Notes: generated by a model not told the origin, from the letters alone. A stretch of 64,000 bases of DNA from Anaerobacillus alkalilacustris (GCF_001866005.1 NZ_MLQR01000004.1:62001-126000); one strand, 5' to 3'; shown: positions 40,317 through 49,347, counted from the first letter of the stretch. Program-made: numbers and translations.

Positions 40317-40598
40317 ATGAAAATTACAGATGAAGCTAAGTCATTCATTCAAGGAATTCTTGATGAAAACAATGCAAAAGGGATTAAAGTAATTTTTGCA
40401 GGAATGGGCTGAGGTGGCCCTAAATTAGGACTGTCTCTGGATGAGGCAGCAGATGAGGACATTATTGAAACAATTAATGGAATTCAAGTTGCATTTGAAA
40501 AAAGTGTATTGGAACAAACGAAAGTATTAACCTTAGATTTCCAACAAACACCAGAAGGTTCTGGATTAGTTATGGTTGGAGTTAATGATTGTTGTTAA
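40317..40598 (+). CDS. HesB-like selenoprotein (in-frame TGA read as Sec)
   Basis: 93-residue HesB/IscA-related protein if TGA at 40410-40412 (codon 32) is read as selenocysteine. The codon sits in FAGMG-U-GGPKLGLSLDE, exactly where HesB-like proteins have their conserved Cys (GMGCGGP). A HesB-like (seleno)protein family with Sec at this Cys is established (the TIGR01911 type). Frame and coding quality continue on both sides, ending NDCC. A 7-bp stem-loop lies 18 nt after TGA. The start is ATG at 40317 behind AGAGGTG, and a terminator follows. The likely role is iron-sulfur or redox chemistry; the exact one is unknown. The sel genes are not in this window. The alternative is a Cys gene broken by one mutation, less likely because nothing else is damaged. 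Confidence 0.85.
40431..40449 (+). promoter_or_regulatory. Candidate bacterial SECIS hairpin
   Basis: CTGTCTC (40431-40437) and GAGGCAG (40443-40449) pair over seven positions (one G-U) around the loop TGGAT. The loop G lies about 27 nt beyond TGA, within the range usual for bacterial SECIS elements, which present a G in the apical loop to SelB. Confidence 0.6.
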
Positions 40599-40603
40599 AA
40601 ATA

Positions 40604-40633
40604 AAGCTAACCTCATGTGGGTTAGCTTTTTTT
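40604..40633 (+). terminator. Terminator of the selenoprotein gene
   Basis: AAAGCTAACC and GGTTAGCTTT arms followed by a T-run. Confidence 0.9.
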
Positions 40634-40637
40634 ACAG

Positions 40638-40900
40638 TATCAGAATTTATAAGTTTCTAACTTGGAAACTGTCTAGCGCAAGCAGCCTACGAGCTCGGTC
40701 ACTTCAGTCAAGTTTCTGACTTCAATGACTTTTGGATTCCTTCTTTGAAGATACTTCATGCTACTTTGCTCCTGCGATTACTCGTCGCACGGAAAACAAT
40801 TGCTCCTGCGATTACTCGTCGCACGGAAAACAATTGCTCTTGAGCGAACGGAGTGGCACAGGAGCAGCTGCTCGTGACCAAGGCGCCTCGCGCTTTTCTT
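40638..40900 (+). repeat. Modular intergenic repeat, copy 7
   Basis: Begins TATCAGAATTTATAAGTTTC five bases after the terminator T-run and ends AAGGCGCCTCGCGCTTTTCTT-like sequence. Its middle holds a 34-bp unit repeated in tandem (40767-40800, 40801-40834, then a partial third). Confidence 0.86.
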
Positions 40901-40929
40901 AGTTGTTATTTAAATAATCAACTACATAA

Positions 40930-41381
40930 TACAAAATTTATCAAAATCACGATCTGATTGTATCAAAAACTAAAACTGGTATCCATGTTTTACAAAGTGG
41001 AAGGAAAGAAGAGCTCCATTTTCAACAAGGTGGGCCTTATTATGCTAGGTATGATCAAAGATGGATGATAAATGGGAAATATGATACTTTAGATTTAGAT
41101 ATTAATGACAAATACATCCGATATGGAAATTTCCCTGAGGCGTTTAGAAGGATAGAAGCAGCAATGAATCCCCATGAAGGTACGTTTATTGTAGTAAATG
41201 CTAAGACAGTTTTGAATTTATAGCAAGCTACTCCAAATCAATTAGGTGGTGCAGCTCATTGGTCCCTTTACAAACAAGAATCTTTAGTACCGTTACTATT
41301 TATAGGGACAAAATAAAACCTAAGTATCATCGGTTGGTTGATATAAAAGAATGGCTATTCAAATTATTGATGAAGAATTAG
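40930..41381 (+). pseudogene. Decayed alkaline-phosphatase-superfamily phosphodiesterase gene, 3' remnant
   Basis: About 150 codons of the C-terminal part of a type I phosphodiesterase/nucleotide pyrophosphatase-like protein. Recognisable are GGPYYARYDQRWMINGKYDT, PHEGTFIVVNAK and GGAAHWSLYKQESLVPLLF. The N-terminal majority is missing, cut off by repeat copy 7. A TAG interrupts the frame at 41221, and a frameshift near 41310 is needed to reach the natural end (KYHRLVDIKEWLFKLL). It is certainly inactive. The family call is from memory of the C-terminal motifs. The rest to 41615 is AT-rich with nothing seen. Confidence 0.7.
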
Positions 41382-41615
41382 CTTTTTGATTAATGGAGAA
41401 ATATATGGTAAATTAATACGAAATTATTAATAATGTTATTCGTAAACCATTGAGATTATGTTTATCCCATATCGAATGGTAGTTTTACTTCTAACCCAAC
41501 TATCTTCTCTAATTTTCTTAAGTTTTGATGTTGGATAGTAGCCGTACCTTAGGCTAGGATAGAATATTATGAAGCGAACGTTTAGAAATTAGCCAATTAT
41601 TAGGAGGTTTTATAC

Positions 41616-42323
41616 ATGAGTGTACATATCGGTGCAAATGAAAATGAAATAGCTGAATCAATGTTATTACCAGGAGATCCGTTACGAGCTAAATTTATTG
41701 CTGAGAAATTCCTTGAGAACCCAAAGTGCTACAATGAAGTACGTGGTATGCTTGGCTACACAGGTACTTATAAAGGAAAACGTGTTTCTGTTCAAGGGAC
41801 GGGTATGGGCATCCCTTCAATTTCAATTTATGCTCAAGAATTAATGCAAAGCTATGGAGTGAAAAATTTAATTCGGGTAGGAACATGTGGCGCAATTCAA
41901 GAAGATGTAAAGGTAAGAGATTTAATTATTGCTATGAGTGCCTCTACTGACTCAGCGGTAAATAAAATTCGTTTTAAAGGAATTGATTTTGCACCTACTG
42001 CAAATTTTGATTTATTAAAAACGGCTTATGATATTGCAGTGCAGAGAAACAAACAAGTTAACGTTGGTAGTGTATTTACAAGCGATACTTTTTACAACGA
42101 AGACAAAGAAGCTGTCCAAAATTGGGCTAAACATGGGATTTTAGCGCTTGAGATGGAAACAGCTGCCTTATATACACTCGCTGCAAAGTTTGGAGTAAAA
42201 GCACTTTCTATTTTGACAGTAAGTGACCATGTATTAACTGGGGAAGAAACGTCTGCAGAAGAACGTCAAAAAACATTTGGTGAAATGGTAGAAATCGCAT
42301 TAGACACAGCTATTCAATTTTAA
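41616..42323 (+). CDS. deoD: Purine-nucleoside phosphorylase DeoD
   Basis: 235-aa hexameric purine-nucleoside phosphorylase, splitting (deoxy)nucleosides to base and sugar phosphate. Family segments: [43 protein letters not shown], and EMETAALY, with Asp in [14 protein letters not shown] at 41616 follows AGGAGG. A single-gene unit with its own terminator. Confidence 0.96.
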   Translation: MSVHIGANENEIAESMLLPGDPLRAKFIAEKFLENPKCYNEVRGMLGYTGTYKGKRVSVQGTGMGIPSISIYAQELMQSYGVKNLIRVGTCGAIQEDVKVRDLIIAMSASTDSAVNKIRFKGIDFAPTANFDLLKTAYDIAVQRNKQVNVGSVFTSDTFYNEDKEAVQNWAKHGILALEMETAALYTLAAKFGVKALSILTVSDHVLTGEETSAEERQKTFGEMVEIALDTAIQF

Positions 42324-42330
42324 TACGTTC

Positions 42331-42369
42331 AAAACGAAGGGTCTTTATGTAGGATACCTTCGTTTTTTT
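42331..42369 (+). terminator. Terminator of deoD
   Basis: AAAACGAAGG and CCTTCGTTTT pair, followed by a T-run. The stem may also serve the convergent minus-strand gene. Confidence 0.88.
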
Positions 42370-42379
42370 ATTTTAAAGC

Positions 42380-42685
42380 TTAAAAGAAAATTTTTAGTCC
42401 GATACTTAATAGGCCAACAGCTGATACATATAGCCATAATTTTAGCTTCCAAATTTTCTTTTCAAGTAATTCTTTTGTAACTAAGTTTTCTTTTCTTATT
42501 GTATCTTGAATAAGTACGATAATTTTTTCTTCTTTTGGAAGAGAATCAATGGATCGATTAATCATATTTTCTATTTTTTCAAAAGTAGGAATTTTACCGA
42601 ATTGCTTTTGGCGATCTTCTAATATGGCAATTTTTGTCTTAATCTCATTAATATCATCATATAGTTCTTTCGGTTCATTTGACAA
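42380..42685 (-). CDS. Small coiled-coil protein with C-terminal membrane anchor
   Basis: About 101 aa. The N-terminal two thirds is charged and helical (LYDDINEIKTKIAILEDR and further), and the last 20 residues form a membrane helix (LWLYVSAVGLLSIGLKIFF). The layout resembles XhlA-type holin-associated proteins, but no clear homology is claimed. The start is taken as TTG at 42685 (MSNEPKELYD), nine bases after GGAGAGG; upstream TTG (42703) or ATG (42694) are possible but poorly spaced. It stands alone, converging on deoD. Confidence 0.6.
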   Translation of the reverse strand: MSNEPKELYDDINEIKTKIAILEDRQKQFGKIPTFEKIENMINRSIDSLPKEEKIIVLIQDTIRKENLVTKELLEKKIWKLKLWLYVSAVGLLSIGLKIFF

Positions 42686-42893
42686 ATTTATCATCCTCTC
42701 CAAAAAGTCATATGTCTTCCATACAATATTTTATGCGCTGTAAGTTAATAAGAAACGGATATGTGTCATGAATTTAACGTTCGTTTCATTATTTCTAGTA
42801 AAGAATTTTCTTAAGTAAATGATAGAAACATGATTTTATTATGAGAGTGGTTTAGGGATGGAAAGAGGTCAACTGTTGTACAAGTAAATAATT

Positions 42894-42950
42894 TCTCCCA
42901 CTCCTAAGGTGCAGATGAAGGAAAACACCCACGGATGGAAGTCCAGCTTT
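42894..42950 (+). repeat. Small hairpin repeat, copy c
   Basis: CTCCCACTCCTAAGGTGCAG, then GATGAAGGAAAACACCC and GGAAGTCCAGCTTT, which matches the layout of copy a at 6052 (GATGAAGCAAAACTCCC, GAAGTTCAGCTTT). The rest of 42686-43041 shows no gene. Confidence 0.45.
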
Positions 42951-43041
42951 ATTAAATAAAAATAGTTCTTTTTTATTAGTACAGACACATACAAGCTCAC
43001 GACAACATAAATATAGAATAAATGCATTTGGAGGTGAGCTA

Positions 43042-43755
43042 ATGTCTAGTATTATTGCAGCGCTCGGCTATTTCTTCAAAGAATTTATCTTTTTTGTTTC
43101 TTTTGTAAAAAACAATGCATTCCCACAGCCATTAAAAGAGGAAGAAGAACAAAAGTATCTAAAGCTTATGGCAGAAGGTGATGAAATAGCAAGAAATCGA
43201 CTGATTGAGCATAACCTTCGACTCGTAGCACATATAGTTAAAAAATTTGAGAATACACGTGAAGATAACGAGGATTTAATTTCTATCGGTACGATTGGAT
43301 TAATGAAAGCAATTGATAGCTATTCAACTGGAAAAGGAACAAAATTGGCCACGTATGCTGCACGATGTATTGAAAATGAAATACTAATGCATCTACGTGC
43401 TTTGAAGAAAGTAAAAAAAGACGTTTCTCTTCATGATCCAATTGGAACTGATAAGGAAGGCAATGAAATTACTTTAATTGACGTCCTGCAGGCAGATACT
43501 GCAGATGTTGTTGATACAATTCAGTTAAAGATGGAAAAAAAGCAAGTATACGACTACATCCATATTTTAGATGACAGGGAGAAGGAAGTCATTATTGGTC
43601 GATTTGGTCTTGACATGAAAAAGGAACGAACGCAAAGAGAAATTGCAAAAGATTTAGGCATTTCACGTAGTTATGTGTCACGGATTGAAAAAAGAGCATT
43701 AATGAAACTGTTTCATGAGTTTTATAAGCAAAGTCAAAAAGGTCGGAAAAAATAA
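43042..43755 (+). CDS. sigK: Sporulation sigma factor SigK (intact)
   Basis: 237-aa sigma factor of the mother cell, late stage of sporulation. The hydrophobic pro-sequence (about 1-20, [16 protein letters not shown]) is the part removed by SpoIVFB. Regions 2 and 4 are complete: [49 protein letters not shown] and [21 protein letters not shown]. In B. subtilis the gene is split by the skin element; here it is continuous. ATG at 43042 follows GGAGGTGAG. Confidence 0.95.
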   Translation: MSSIIAALGYFFKEFIFFVSFVKNNAFPQPLKEEEEQKYLKLMAEGDEIARNRLIEHNLRLVAHIVKKFENTREDNEDLISIGTIGLMKAIDSYSTGKGTKLATYAARCIENEILMHLRALKKVKKDVSLHDPIGTDKEGNEITLIDVLQADTADVVDTIQLKMEKKQVYDYIHILDDREKEVIIGRFGLDMKKERTQREIAKDLGISRSYVSRIEKRALMKLFHEFYKQSQKGRKK

Positions 43756-43763
43756 AAACTTTT

Positions 43764-43812
43764 AAAAAGAAGGTACTTCAAATTATACATTTTGAGGCAC
43801 CTTCTTTTTATT
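43764..43812 (+). terminator. Terminator of sigK
   Basis: AAAAAGAAGGT and ACCTTCTTTTT pair, with inner TCAAA/TTTGA pairing. Confidence 0.85.
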
Positions 43813-43910
43813 GTGTTGAAAAATCAGCGTAATTTTTTCAAAAGTATTTTTGCATTCTAATAAAATGCAACTAGTTTGATAAGGGAAAAGTATAATTTGG
43901 CGGTGAGGAA

Positions 43911-44048
43911 TTGAGTCGAAAAAATAAACCGAAAATTGGAATTACAAGTTCTATAGAAAAAAATAATAATAATAACCCGTGCGTTCATGATCCAAACATG
44001 GTGCAATTGTTTAAAGACTTTATCAGCAAGTGTAGTTCGATTCAATAA
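43911..44048 (+). CDS. Possible small protein, 45 aa
   Basis: TTG start at 43911 three bases or so after GGTGAGG, then 45 codons with a poly-Asn run and two Cys. No family is recognised. It ends just before the next gene and may be co-transcribed with it. It could be chance. Confidence 0.35.
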   Translation: MSRKNKPKIGITSSIEKNNNNNPCVHDPNMVQLFKDFISKCSSIQ

Positions 44049-44075
44049 TTTAGTACGTTATAAAGGTGTGACTGT

Positions 44076-44735
44076 ATGAATACTAAGACGAAAAAGAGAA
44101 AGTACGTTCGGTATGTAAGTTATGGTTCAAATTTAAGTCGAGATAGATTTTTATGTTACATAAAAGGGGGACAACCTAAAGGTTCAGAAAAAATAGAAGT
44201 AGGATGTCTCGATAAATCCCTGCCAATAAAAGAAGAAACATATATAATAAATCACCCTTTGTATTTCGCAAAAGAATCAATTCGTTGGCAAGATCAAGGA
44301 GTTGCTTTTATTGGGTTAACTAAAGATGAGAAGTACAAAACATATAGTAGAAAATATTTAATAACGCTTGAGCAATTTTTAGATGTAGTTAAACAAGAAA
44401 ATAATGGTGCTACCTTTTCGATTAAATTAGAGGAAGTAATGCAAAGCGGTTCAAAAACCTTCCGAGAATCGTGGTATGGAACTATTTTATATTTAGGTGG
44501 TGACGATGAGGGTATTCCAATATTCACCTTTACTTCTGGTTGGGATTTAGATGTTCCTTTCAATAAACCGTCAAAAGAATAATATTTAAGCATAATTATT
44601 GAGGGGTTAAAAAAGAATGTTTTATTAGAGGATATGGAAATTGTTAATTATTTATTTTCAAAACAAGGTGTAGAGGGTAATTATAATAAGGTTGATATTG
44701 AAAATCTAATTAAAAGTTCTCTGAAATTCTTGTAA
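44076..44735 (+). pseudogene. YGSNLS-motif (cyclotransferase-like) protein gene interrupted by TAA
   Basis: Frame of 219 codons with a stop at 44580-44582. The first part (168 codons) has YVSYGSNLSRDRFLCYIKGG, like proteins with a gamma-glutamylcyclotransferase-type fold. After the TAA the same frame runs on for 50 codons (YLSIIIEGLKKN, MEIVNYLFSKQGVEGN), which look like the natural C-terminal end. So the gene is either broken by one point mutation or makes a shortened but stable protein. The start is ATG at 44076 behind AAAGGTGTG. The family name is tentative. Confidence 0.6.
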
Positions 44736-44893
44736 AGTATAAATTCATTCCTTGCTAGAAACAAATGGTTAAAGAAAATAGAAATTCACCAATATATAAA
44801 GTATATTATATAATAGACTTTATATAAACGAAATTTCATAGACACAAAGCAGTATAGACAAGCTTTTGGTGAAATTTTAGGGGGGGACTTTCA

Positions 44894-46831
44894 ATGCTTA
44901 GTGTACGAATAATTTCTATTTTTCGTGAGTTATTAGCCGCTGAAGAACCGATAACAGGTGATTATTTAGCCAATATTATTCAAGTTACATCACGAACAAT
45001 TAGAAATGATATGAAAGAATTAGACATGTTATTATCTAAACATGGTTCCTCAATAAAATCGGAACGAGGGAAAGGCTATGTTTTAGAAGTACATGATGAT
45101 AAGCTTTTTCGGAAAATGCTTCAAGAAATGTTTCAAAATGAACAGATAGAACCTGACTTTGTACCAATTTCTCCAGAAGACCGTGTTCAGTTTCTTATAA
45201 AGCAACTGCTTCTAAAAGATGATTTTATGAAACTCGAAGATTTGGCTGATGAACTATTTATTAGTAAATCGACACTGCAGAATGATTTACAAGAAGTAAA
45301 GAAAATTCTTAAAAAATATGATTTGATTTTGGAGTCGCGACCGAATTATGGATTTAGGTTAAAAGGGAATGAATTAAAAAGGCGATTTTGTATGTCTGAA
45401 TATTTATTTGATAGAAGTGAATCGGAAATTGATGCAATTAATTCAAAAATTTCAATTATTCCAAATGAAGATATGTTGTCGATCAAATCCATAATCATTA
45501 ATCATATTAATATGCACGAAATAGAGTTATCCGATATCGGGATAAATAATTTAATTATTCATATTGCAATAGCTTGTAGACGAATAAGAAATGGCAATCA
45601 CGTGTCGCTTATTCCAGACGAGTTAAAAGAAATAGTTAATAAAAAAGAATATGAAGTTGCCAAGGAAATAGTAGGTGAAATCGAAAAGAGTTTAAATGTT
45701 GTATTCCCTGAAACAGAGACTGCATATATAGCTATTCATTTACTAGGAACTAAAATGGTTGTAGAAGAAAAAATAAGTCAAAAAGAAATTAAGTCATTAA
45801 TGGATGATGAAATATATAAATTAGTCGAGAAAGTACTAGATGCAGTAGAAGAACAGCTAAGGCTAGGTATTAAAGAGGATAAAGAACTTATAGTAGGGTT
45901 ATGTATTCATTTAAAACCTGCAATAAACCGTTTTCGTTATGGAATGAACTTACGTAACCCAATGATAAATGCGATAAAATCTTATTATCCAGTAGCCTTT
46001 CAAGCAGGTGTGGTTGCAGGAATGGTGTTGAAAAAAGAAATAGGAATTTCCATTCATGAAAATGAGATTGGTTATATTGCTCTTCATTTAGGTGGAGCAT
46101 TAGAAAGAAAAAAAATGACAATTCGTCCAAAGCGATGTATTGTCGTATGTGCTTCTGGAATTGGAAGTGCAAAGTTATTAAATTATAAACTTCAATCTAG
46201 ATTTGGTTCAAAAATAGAGATATTAGGTACGACGGAATATTATAAGCTTAAACAAATGTCATTACATTCTCTAGACTTTATTGTTAGTACGATCCCAATT
46301 TCAGAACCTTTATCAATTCCTGTTATTGAAGTTAATACGATATTGGGTGGACAAGATCTTGAAAAAGTTGAAGTTATGCTAACTGACGCTGTGGATGATA
46401 CGTTTGAATATACAAGAGAAGAATTAGTGTTTCTTCAACAAAAGTTTGAAACAAGAGATGAAGTGATTAACTTTTTAGGAGAAAAACTATACCAATTGAA
46501 CCTTGTAGGTGAGGGTTATTTAGATGCGGTCTACGAGAGAGAAGCGGTCTCACCCACATGCTTTGGAAATCTTGTAGCAATTCCTCATCCTATAACATCC
46601 CAAACAAACTCTACATTTTGGGCTGTATGCACATTGCAAAAACCAGTTATGTGGGCAGATAAACCTGTACAATTTGTTTGTTTATTAAATGTTGAGAAGA
46701 ACAACAAATCTGATTTACAAAAAATGTATAATATATTAGGAAGTGTTGTTGATAGTAAACAATTAGTTCAGCAGTTATTAAAATGTAAAACGTATCAAGA
46801 GTTTATAAACATATTTATTCAAAAAAAATAA
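44894..46831 (+). CDS. licR: LicR-type PTS-regulated transcriptional activator
   Basis: 645-aa BglG/MtlR-class activator. Order: two N-terminal HTH domains (about 1-70, VTSRTIRNDMKELD; and 85-150, FISKSTLQNDLQEVKK), PRD1 (about 180-280), PRD2 (about 295-400), an EIIB-like domain (about 410-495, IVVCASGIGSAKLLNYKL) and a C-terminal EIIA domain (about 500-640, with PHPI). PRD histidines are phosphorylated by HPr and by PTS enzymes, so activity tracks sugar uptake. It precedes the beta-glucoside PTS genes, as licR precedes licBCAH in B. subtilis. ATG at 44894 follows GGGGGGA. Confidence 0.92.
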   Translation: MLSVRIISIFRELLAAEEPITGDYLANIIQVTSRTIRNDMKELDMLLSKHGSSIKSERGKGYVLEVHDDKLFRKMLQEMFQNEQIEPDFVPISPEDRVQFLIKQLLLKDDFMKLEDLADELFISKSTLQNDLQEVKKILKKYDLILESRPNYGFRLKGNELKRRFCMSEYLFDRSESEIDAINSKISIIPNEDMLSIKSIIINHINMHEIELSDIGINNLIIHIAIACRRIRNGNHVSLIPDELKEIVNKKEYEVAKEIVGEIEKSLNVVFPETETAYIAIHLLGTKMVVEEKISQKEIKSLMDDEIYKLVEKVLDAVEEQLRLGIKEDKELIVGLCIHLKPAINRFRYGMNLRNPMINAIKSYYPVAFQAGVVAGMVLKKEIGISIHENEIGYIALHLGGALERKKMTIRPKRCIVVCASGIGSAKLLNYKLQSRFGSKIEILGTTEYYKLKQMSLHSLDFIVSTIPISEPLSIPVIEVNTILGGQDLEKVEVMLTDAVDDTFEYTREELVFLQQKFETRDEVINFLGEKLYQLNLVGEGYLDAVYEREAVSPTCFGNLVAIPHPITSQTNSTFWAVCTLQKPVMWADKPVQFVCLLNVEKNNKSDLQKMYNILGSVVDSKQLVQQLLKCKTYQEFINIFIQKK

Positions 46832-46838
46832 TTGATCC

Positions 46839-46880
46839 AAAAAGCTTGTTAATGATCTCTTCTATTAACAAGCTTTTTCT
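46839..46880 (+). terminator. Terminator of licR
   Basis: AAAAAGCTTGTTAAT and ATTAACAAGCTTTTT pair exactly. Confidence 0.9.
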
Positions 46881-46887
46881 TATTTAA

Positions 46888-47201
46888 CCAGAATTTATAA
46901 ATTTCTAACTTGGACACTGTCTAGCTCCAGGCGCCATCGGCTCGATCACTTCAGTCAAGCTACTGACTTCAATAACTACTTGAATAACGTCTCTGAATAG
47001 CTTCATGCAGCAAGGCTTCGAGGAAGCCTACTTCGAAGCCTTGCTGTAAGACGCAGTAGCACGCGAAGCCAAAGAGCGGCTTCTGTCAAAGGCCGCCCCA
47101 GTGAAGCTACTACTTGGATTACTACGAATCGGCTTTGCTCCTGCGGTTACTCGTCGCACGGAAAACAATTGCTCGTGTGCCACTCCGCTTGCGCTTTTCT
47201 T
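46888..47201 (+). repeat. Modular intergenic repeat, copy 8
   Basis: Begins ACCAGAATTTATAAATTTC just after the licR terminator and ends CCGCTTGCGCTTTTCTT. It has the TAGCTCCAGGCGCC left end and most of the second right-half type. It separates licR from its probable target operon. Confidence 0.86.
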
Positions 47202-47273
47202 GTCACTCAAGTTGGAAAGCCGTTTATAAAAATGGGTTAGCTATAATTTTATTATTACTAGCATAAACCGCGA

Positions 47274-47340
47274 TGAAAACGCTTCAAATGATTTCCGTTG
47301 ATTAACGGAAAAAGGTTATGTTTAAATGAAAGCGCTTTTG
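47274..47340 (+). promoter_or_regulatory. Operator region of the first PTS operon
   Basis: Three elements: a cre-like TGAAAACGCTTCAA at 47274; a perfect palindrome, TTTCCGTT (47292-47299) and AACGGAAA (47304-47311) around four bases; and a cre-like TGAAAGCGCTTTTG at 47327. The palindrome is a candidate site for the LicR-type activator. The last two elements recur with the same spacing before the second EIIB gene. Confidence 0.65.
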
Positions 47341-47456
47341 AATTAAGATGTACTTAAGCAAGGGAAACACAAAAGGAGTTAAAAAAACAGGAAAGTTACT
47401 TAGACAAATTTTAACAAAAATAAACTACTTAATATTTTATCTAGGAGGAATTTAGA

Positions 47457-47762
47457 ATGAATATTTTATTATGTTGTGCAGCGGGAATGTCTACAAGTTT
47501 ATTAGTTACAAAAATGGAGAAAGTGGCGGCTGAACAAGGGTTAGAGACAAAAATTTGGGCAGTAAGTGCAGATACAGTACCAAACGAAATTGATAAAGCA
47601 GATGTATTATTATTAGGACCACAAGTTCGTTACCTATTAAACCAAATGAAAAAATATGAAACTGAGAAAAATATTCCAGTTGATGTTATTAACCCAGTTC
47701 ATTATGGAACTTGTAATGGGGCAGAAGTTATAAAATCAGTACAACAACTTTTAACAAAATAA
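47457..47762 (+). CDS. licB: PTS beta-glucoside/cellobiose EIIB component (copy 1)
   Basis: 101-aa soluble EIIB of the lactose/cellobiose family, passing phosphate from EIIA to the incoming sugar. The phosphorylated Cys is Cys-8 in [13 protein letters not shown] (Cys-7 or Cys-8 by eye). ATG at 47457 follows AGGAGG. It heads the EIIB-EIIC-EIIA-GH4 operon. It is about 93% identical in DNA to the copy at 51627. Confidence 0.93.
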   Translation: MNILLCCAAGMSTSLLVTKMEKVAAEQGLETKIWAVSADTVPNEIDKADVLLLGPQVRYLLNQMKKYETEKNIPVDVINPVHYGTCNGAEVIKSVQQLLTK

Positions 47763-47773
47763 ATAATAAAAAA

Positions 47774-47807
47774 TCTCCTTGGTATAGGTTGCAGCCTACC
47801 AAGGAGA
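47774..47807 (+). other. Intercistronic hairpin EIIB-EIIC (copy 1)
   Basis: TCTCCTTGGT (47774-47783) and ACCAAGGAGA (47798-47807) with inner TAGG/CCTA pairing. No T-run, so it is more likely a processing or stability element than a terminator. A counterpart lies at 51942. Confidence 0.65.
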
Positions 47808-47892
47808 AATAAAAAAACAGAAAAAACGTTAAAGTAATTTTAAAGAAATTACTAGAAATTGTCAAATGACAATCAAATAGGAGTTGAACTAA

Positions 47893-49227
47893 ATGAGTAA
47901 AGTAAATACATTTTTAGAAAATAAAGTTATGCCAGTAGCAGGTAAGGTAGCAGGTCAACGTCACTTAAACGCCTTACGTGATGGAATTATATTAACAATG
48001 CCACTTATCATTGTCGGATCGCTGTTCCTAATTTTAGCGTTCTTACCAATCCCAGGTTATGCTGACTTTATGGCTGGAGTTTTCGGAGATCAGTGGATGT
48101 CAAAATTACTTTATCCTGTTGGAGTAACGTTTGACATTATGGCGTTAATTGCTTGCTTCGGTATCGCTTATCGACTTGCTGAAAGATATGGAATTGATGC
48201 TCTTTCCTCAGGGGCGATTGCCATTTCATCGTTCTTATTAGCAACACCATTTCAAATTTCATTTACACCAGAAGGTGCAGCTGAAGCTGTTCAAGTAGGT
48301 GGAGGTATTCCGTTAGCACTAATGGGAAGCCAAGGTTTATTCGTAGGGATGCTTATAGCTATATTTTCAACAGAAATTTATCGTTATATTGTATCAAAAG
48401 ATATCGTTATTAAAATGCCAGATGGTGTACCGCCAGCAGTAGCAAAATCATTCGTCGCGTTAATTCCAGGATTTGTTGTAATTTCATCAATTTGGATATT
48501 GAGAATTTTTGTAGAGATGATATCATTCGGAAGTATTCACGCACTTGTAACACAAATCGTAGGTGCACCACTTACTCTAGTAGGTGGAAGTTTAATTGGT
48601 AACTTATTCGTCGTATTCTTCGCAATGCTATTATGGAGTGTTGGATTACACGGAATGAACATTGTAAGTGGTGTAATGGCGCCAATTTGGATGGGTGCTA
48701 TGGATGAAAACCGTATTGCGTTCCAAGCAGGTGAAGAATTACCAAACATCTTTACAACACAATTTATTGAAATGATGAACGTTGGTGGAAGTGGAGCTAC
48801 CTTTGCCTTAGTAATCATGATGCTTTTATGGGCACGAAGCCAGCAGATCAAGCAATTAGGAAGGTTAGCAGCGGGACCAGGTGCATTTAATATTAACGAG
48901 CCGATTATTTTCGGTATGCCGATCGTAATGAACCCGCTATTAATTATTCCATTTATTATAACGCCGTTAGTAACAGTAATAGTAACATATTTTGCAATGT
49001 CGTTAGGTATTGTTGCGAAGCCAGCCGGTATCGCCGTTCCATGGACAACACCACCGATTTTACACGGATATTTAATCACAGGTGGAAATATCTCAGGAGC
49101 AATTATGCAAGCAGTTAACATTTTAATTGCCTTTGCGATTTGGTTCCCATTCTTCAAGATTTTTGATAAGCAAAAAGTAAGAGAAGAAGGTGGAGTTTCA
49201 ACACCTGATGAAAAAAAAGTAGGTTAA
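47893..49227 (+). CDS. licC: PTS beta-glucoside/cellobiose EIIC permease (copy 1)
   Basis: 444-aa EIIC of the cellobiose/lichenan type with about ten membrane segments, moving and delivering the disaccharide for phosphorylation. Typical are LNALRDGIILTMPLIIVGS near the start and GAFNINEPIIFGMPIVMNP with the substrate-site NEPIIFG. ATG at 47893 follows AGGAGTT. Its DNA is over 99% identical to the copy at 52062, with four amino-acid differences. Confidence 0.95.
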   Translation: MSKVNTFLENKVMPVAGKVAGQRHLNALRDGIILTMPLIIVGSLFLILAFLPIPGYADFMAGVFGDQWMSKLLYPVGVTFDIMALIACFGIAYRLAERYGIDALSSGAIAISSFLLATPFQISFTPEGAAEAVQVGGGIPLALMGSQGLFVGMLIAIFSTEIYRYIVSKDIVIKMPDGVPPAVAKSFVALIPGFVVISSIWILRIFVEMISFGSIHALVTQIVGAPLTLVGGSLIGNLFVVFFAMLLWSVGLHGMNIVSGVMAPIWMGAMDENRIAFQAGEELPNIFTTQFIEMMNVGGSGATFALVIMMLLWARSQQIKQLGRLAAGPGAFNINEPIIFGMPIVMNPLLIIPFIITPLVTVIVTYFAMSLGIVAKPAGIAVPWTTPPILHGYLITGGNISGAIMQAVNILIAFAIWFPFFKIFDKQKVREEGGVSTPDEKKVG

Positions 49228-49265
49228 CATAATAGTAAATTAATAGAAATCTAAAATAGTAACAT

Positions 49266-49292
49266 CCAGTGTGGGAAAGTTATCCACACTGG
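49266..49292 (+). other. Intercistronic hairpin EIIC-EIIA
   Basis: CCAGTGTGG (49266-49274) and CCACACTGG (49284-49292), no T-run. Probably an mRNA processing or stability stem. Confidence 0.6.
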
Positions 49293-49347
49293 GGATAATA
49301 AAAAAATATTAACGACACAAAAAGATATAGATTGGAGAGGAAATATT

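Noticed and set aside
40767-40850. Tandem 34-bp units as a possible CRISPR array
   Set aside because: Units touch each other without spacers, and no cas gene is in the window.
41221-41223. TAG in the phosphodiesterase remnant as a recoded codon
   Set aside because: The same remnant also needs a frameshift and lacks its 5' end, so decay explains it better.
48537-49157. 206-codon open frame on the minus strand inside EIIC (and its twin at 52706-53326)
   Set aside because: Exact antisense shadow of the EIIC gene; no ribosome-binding site and no family features.
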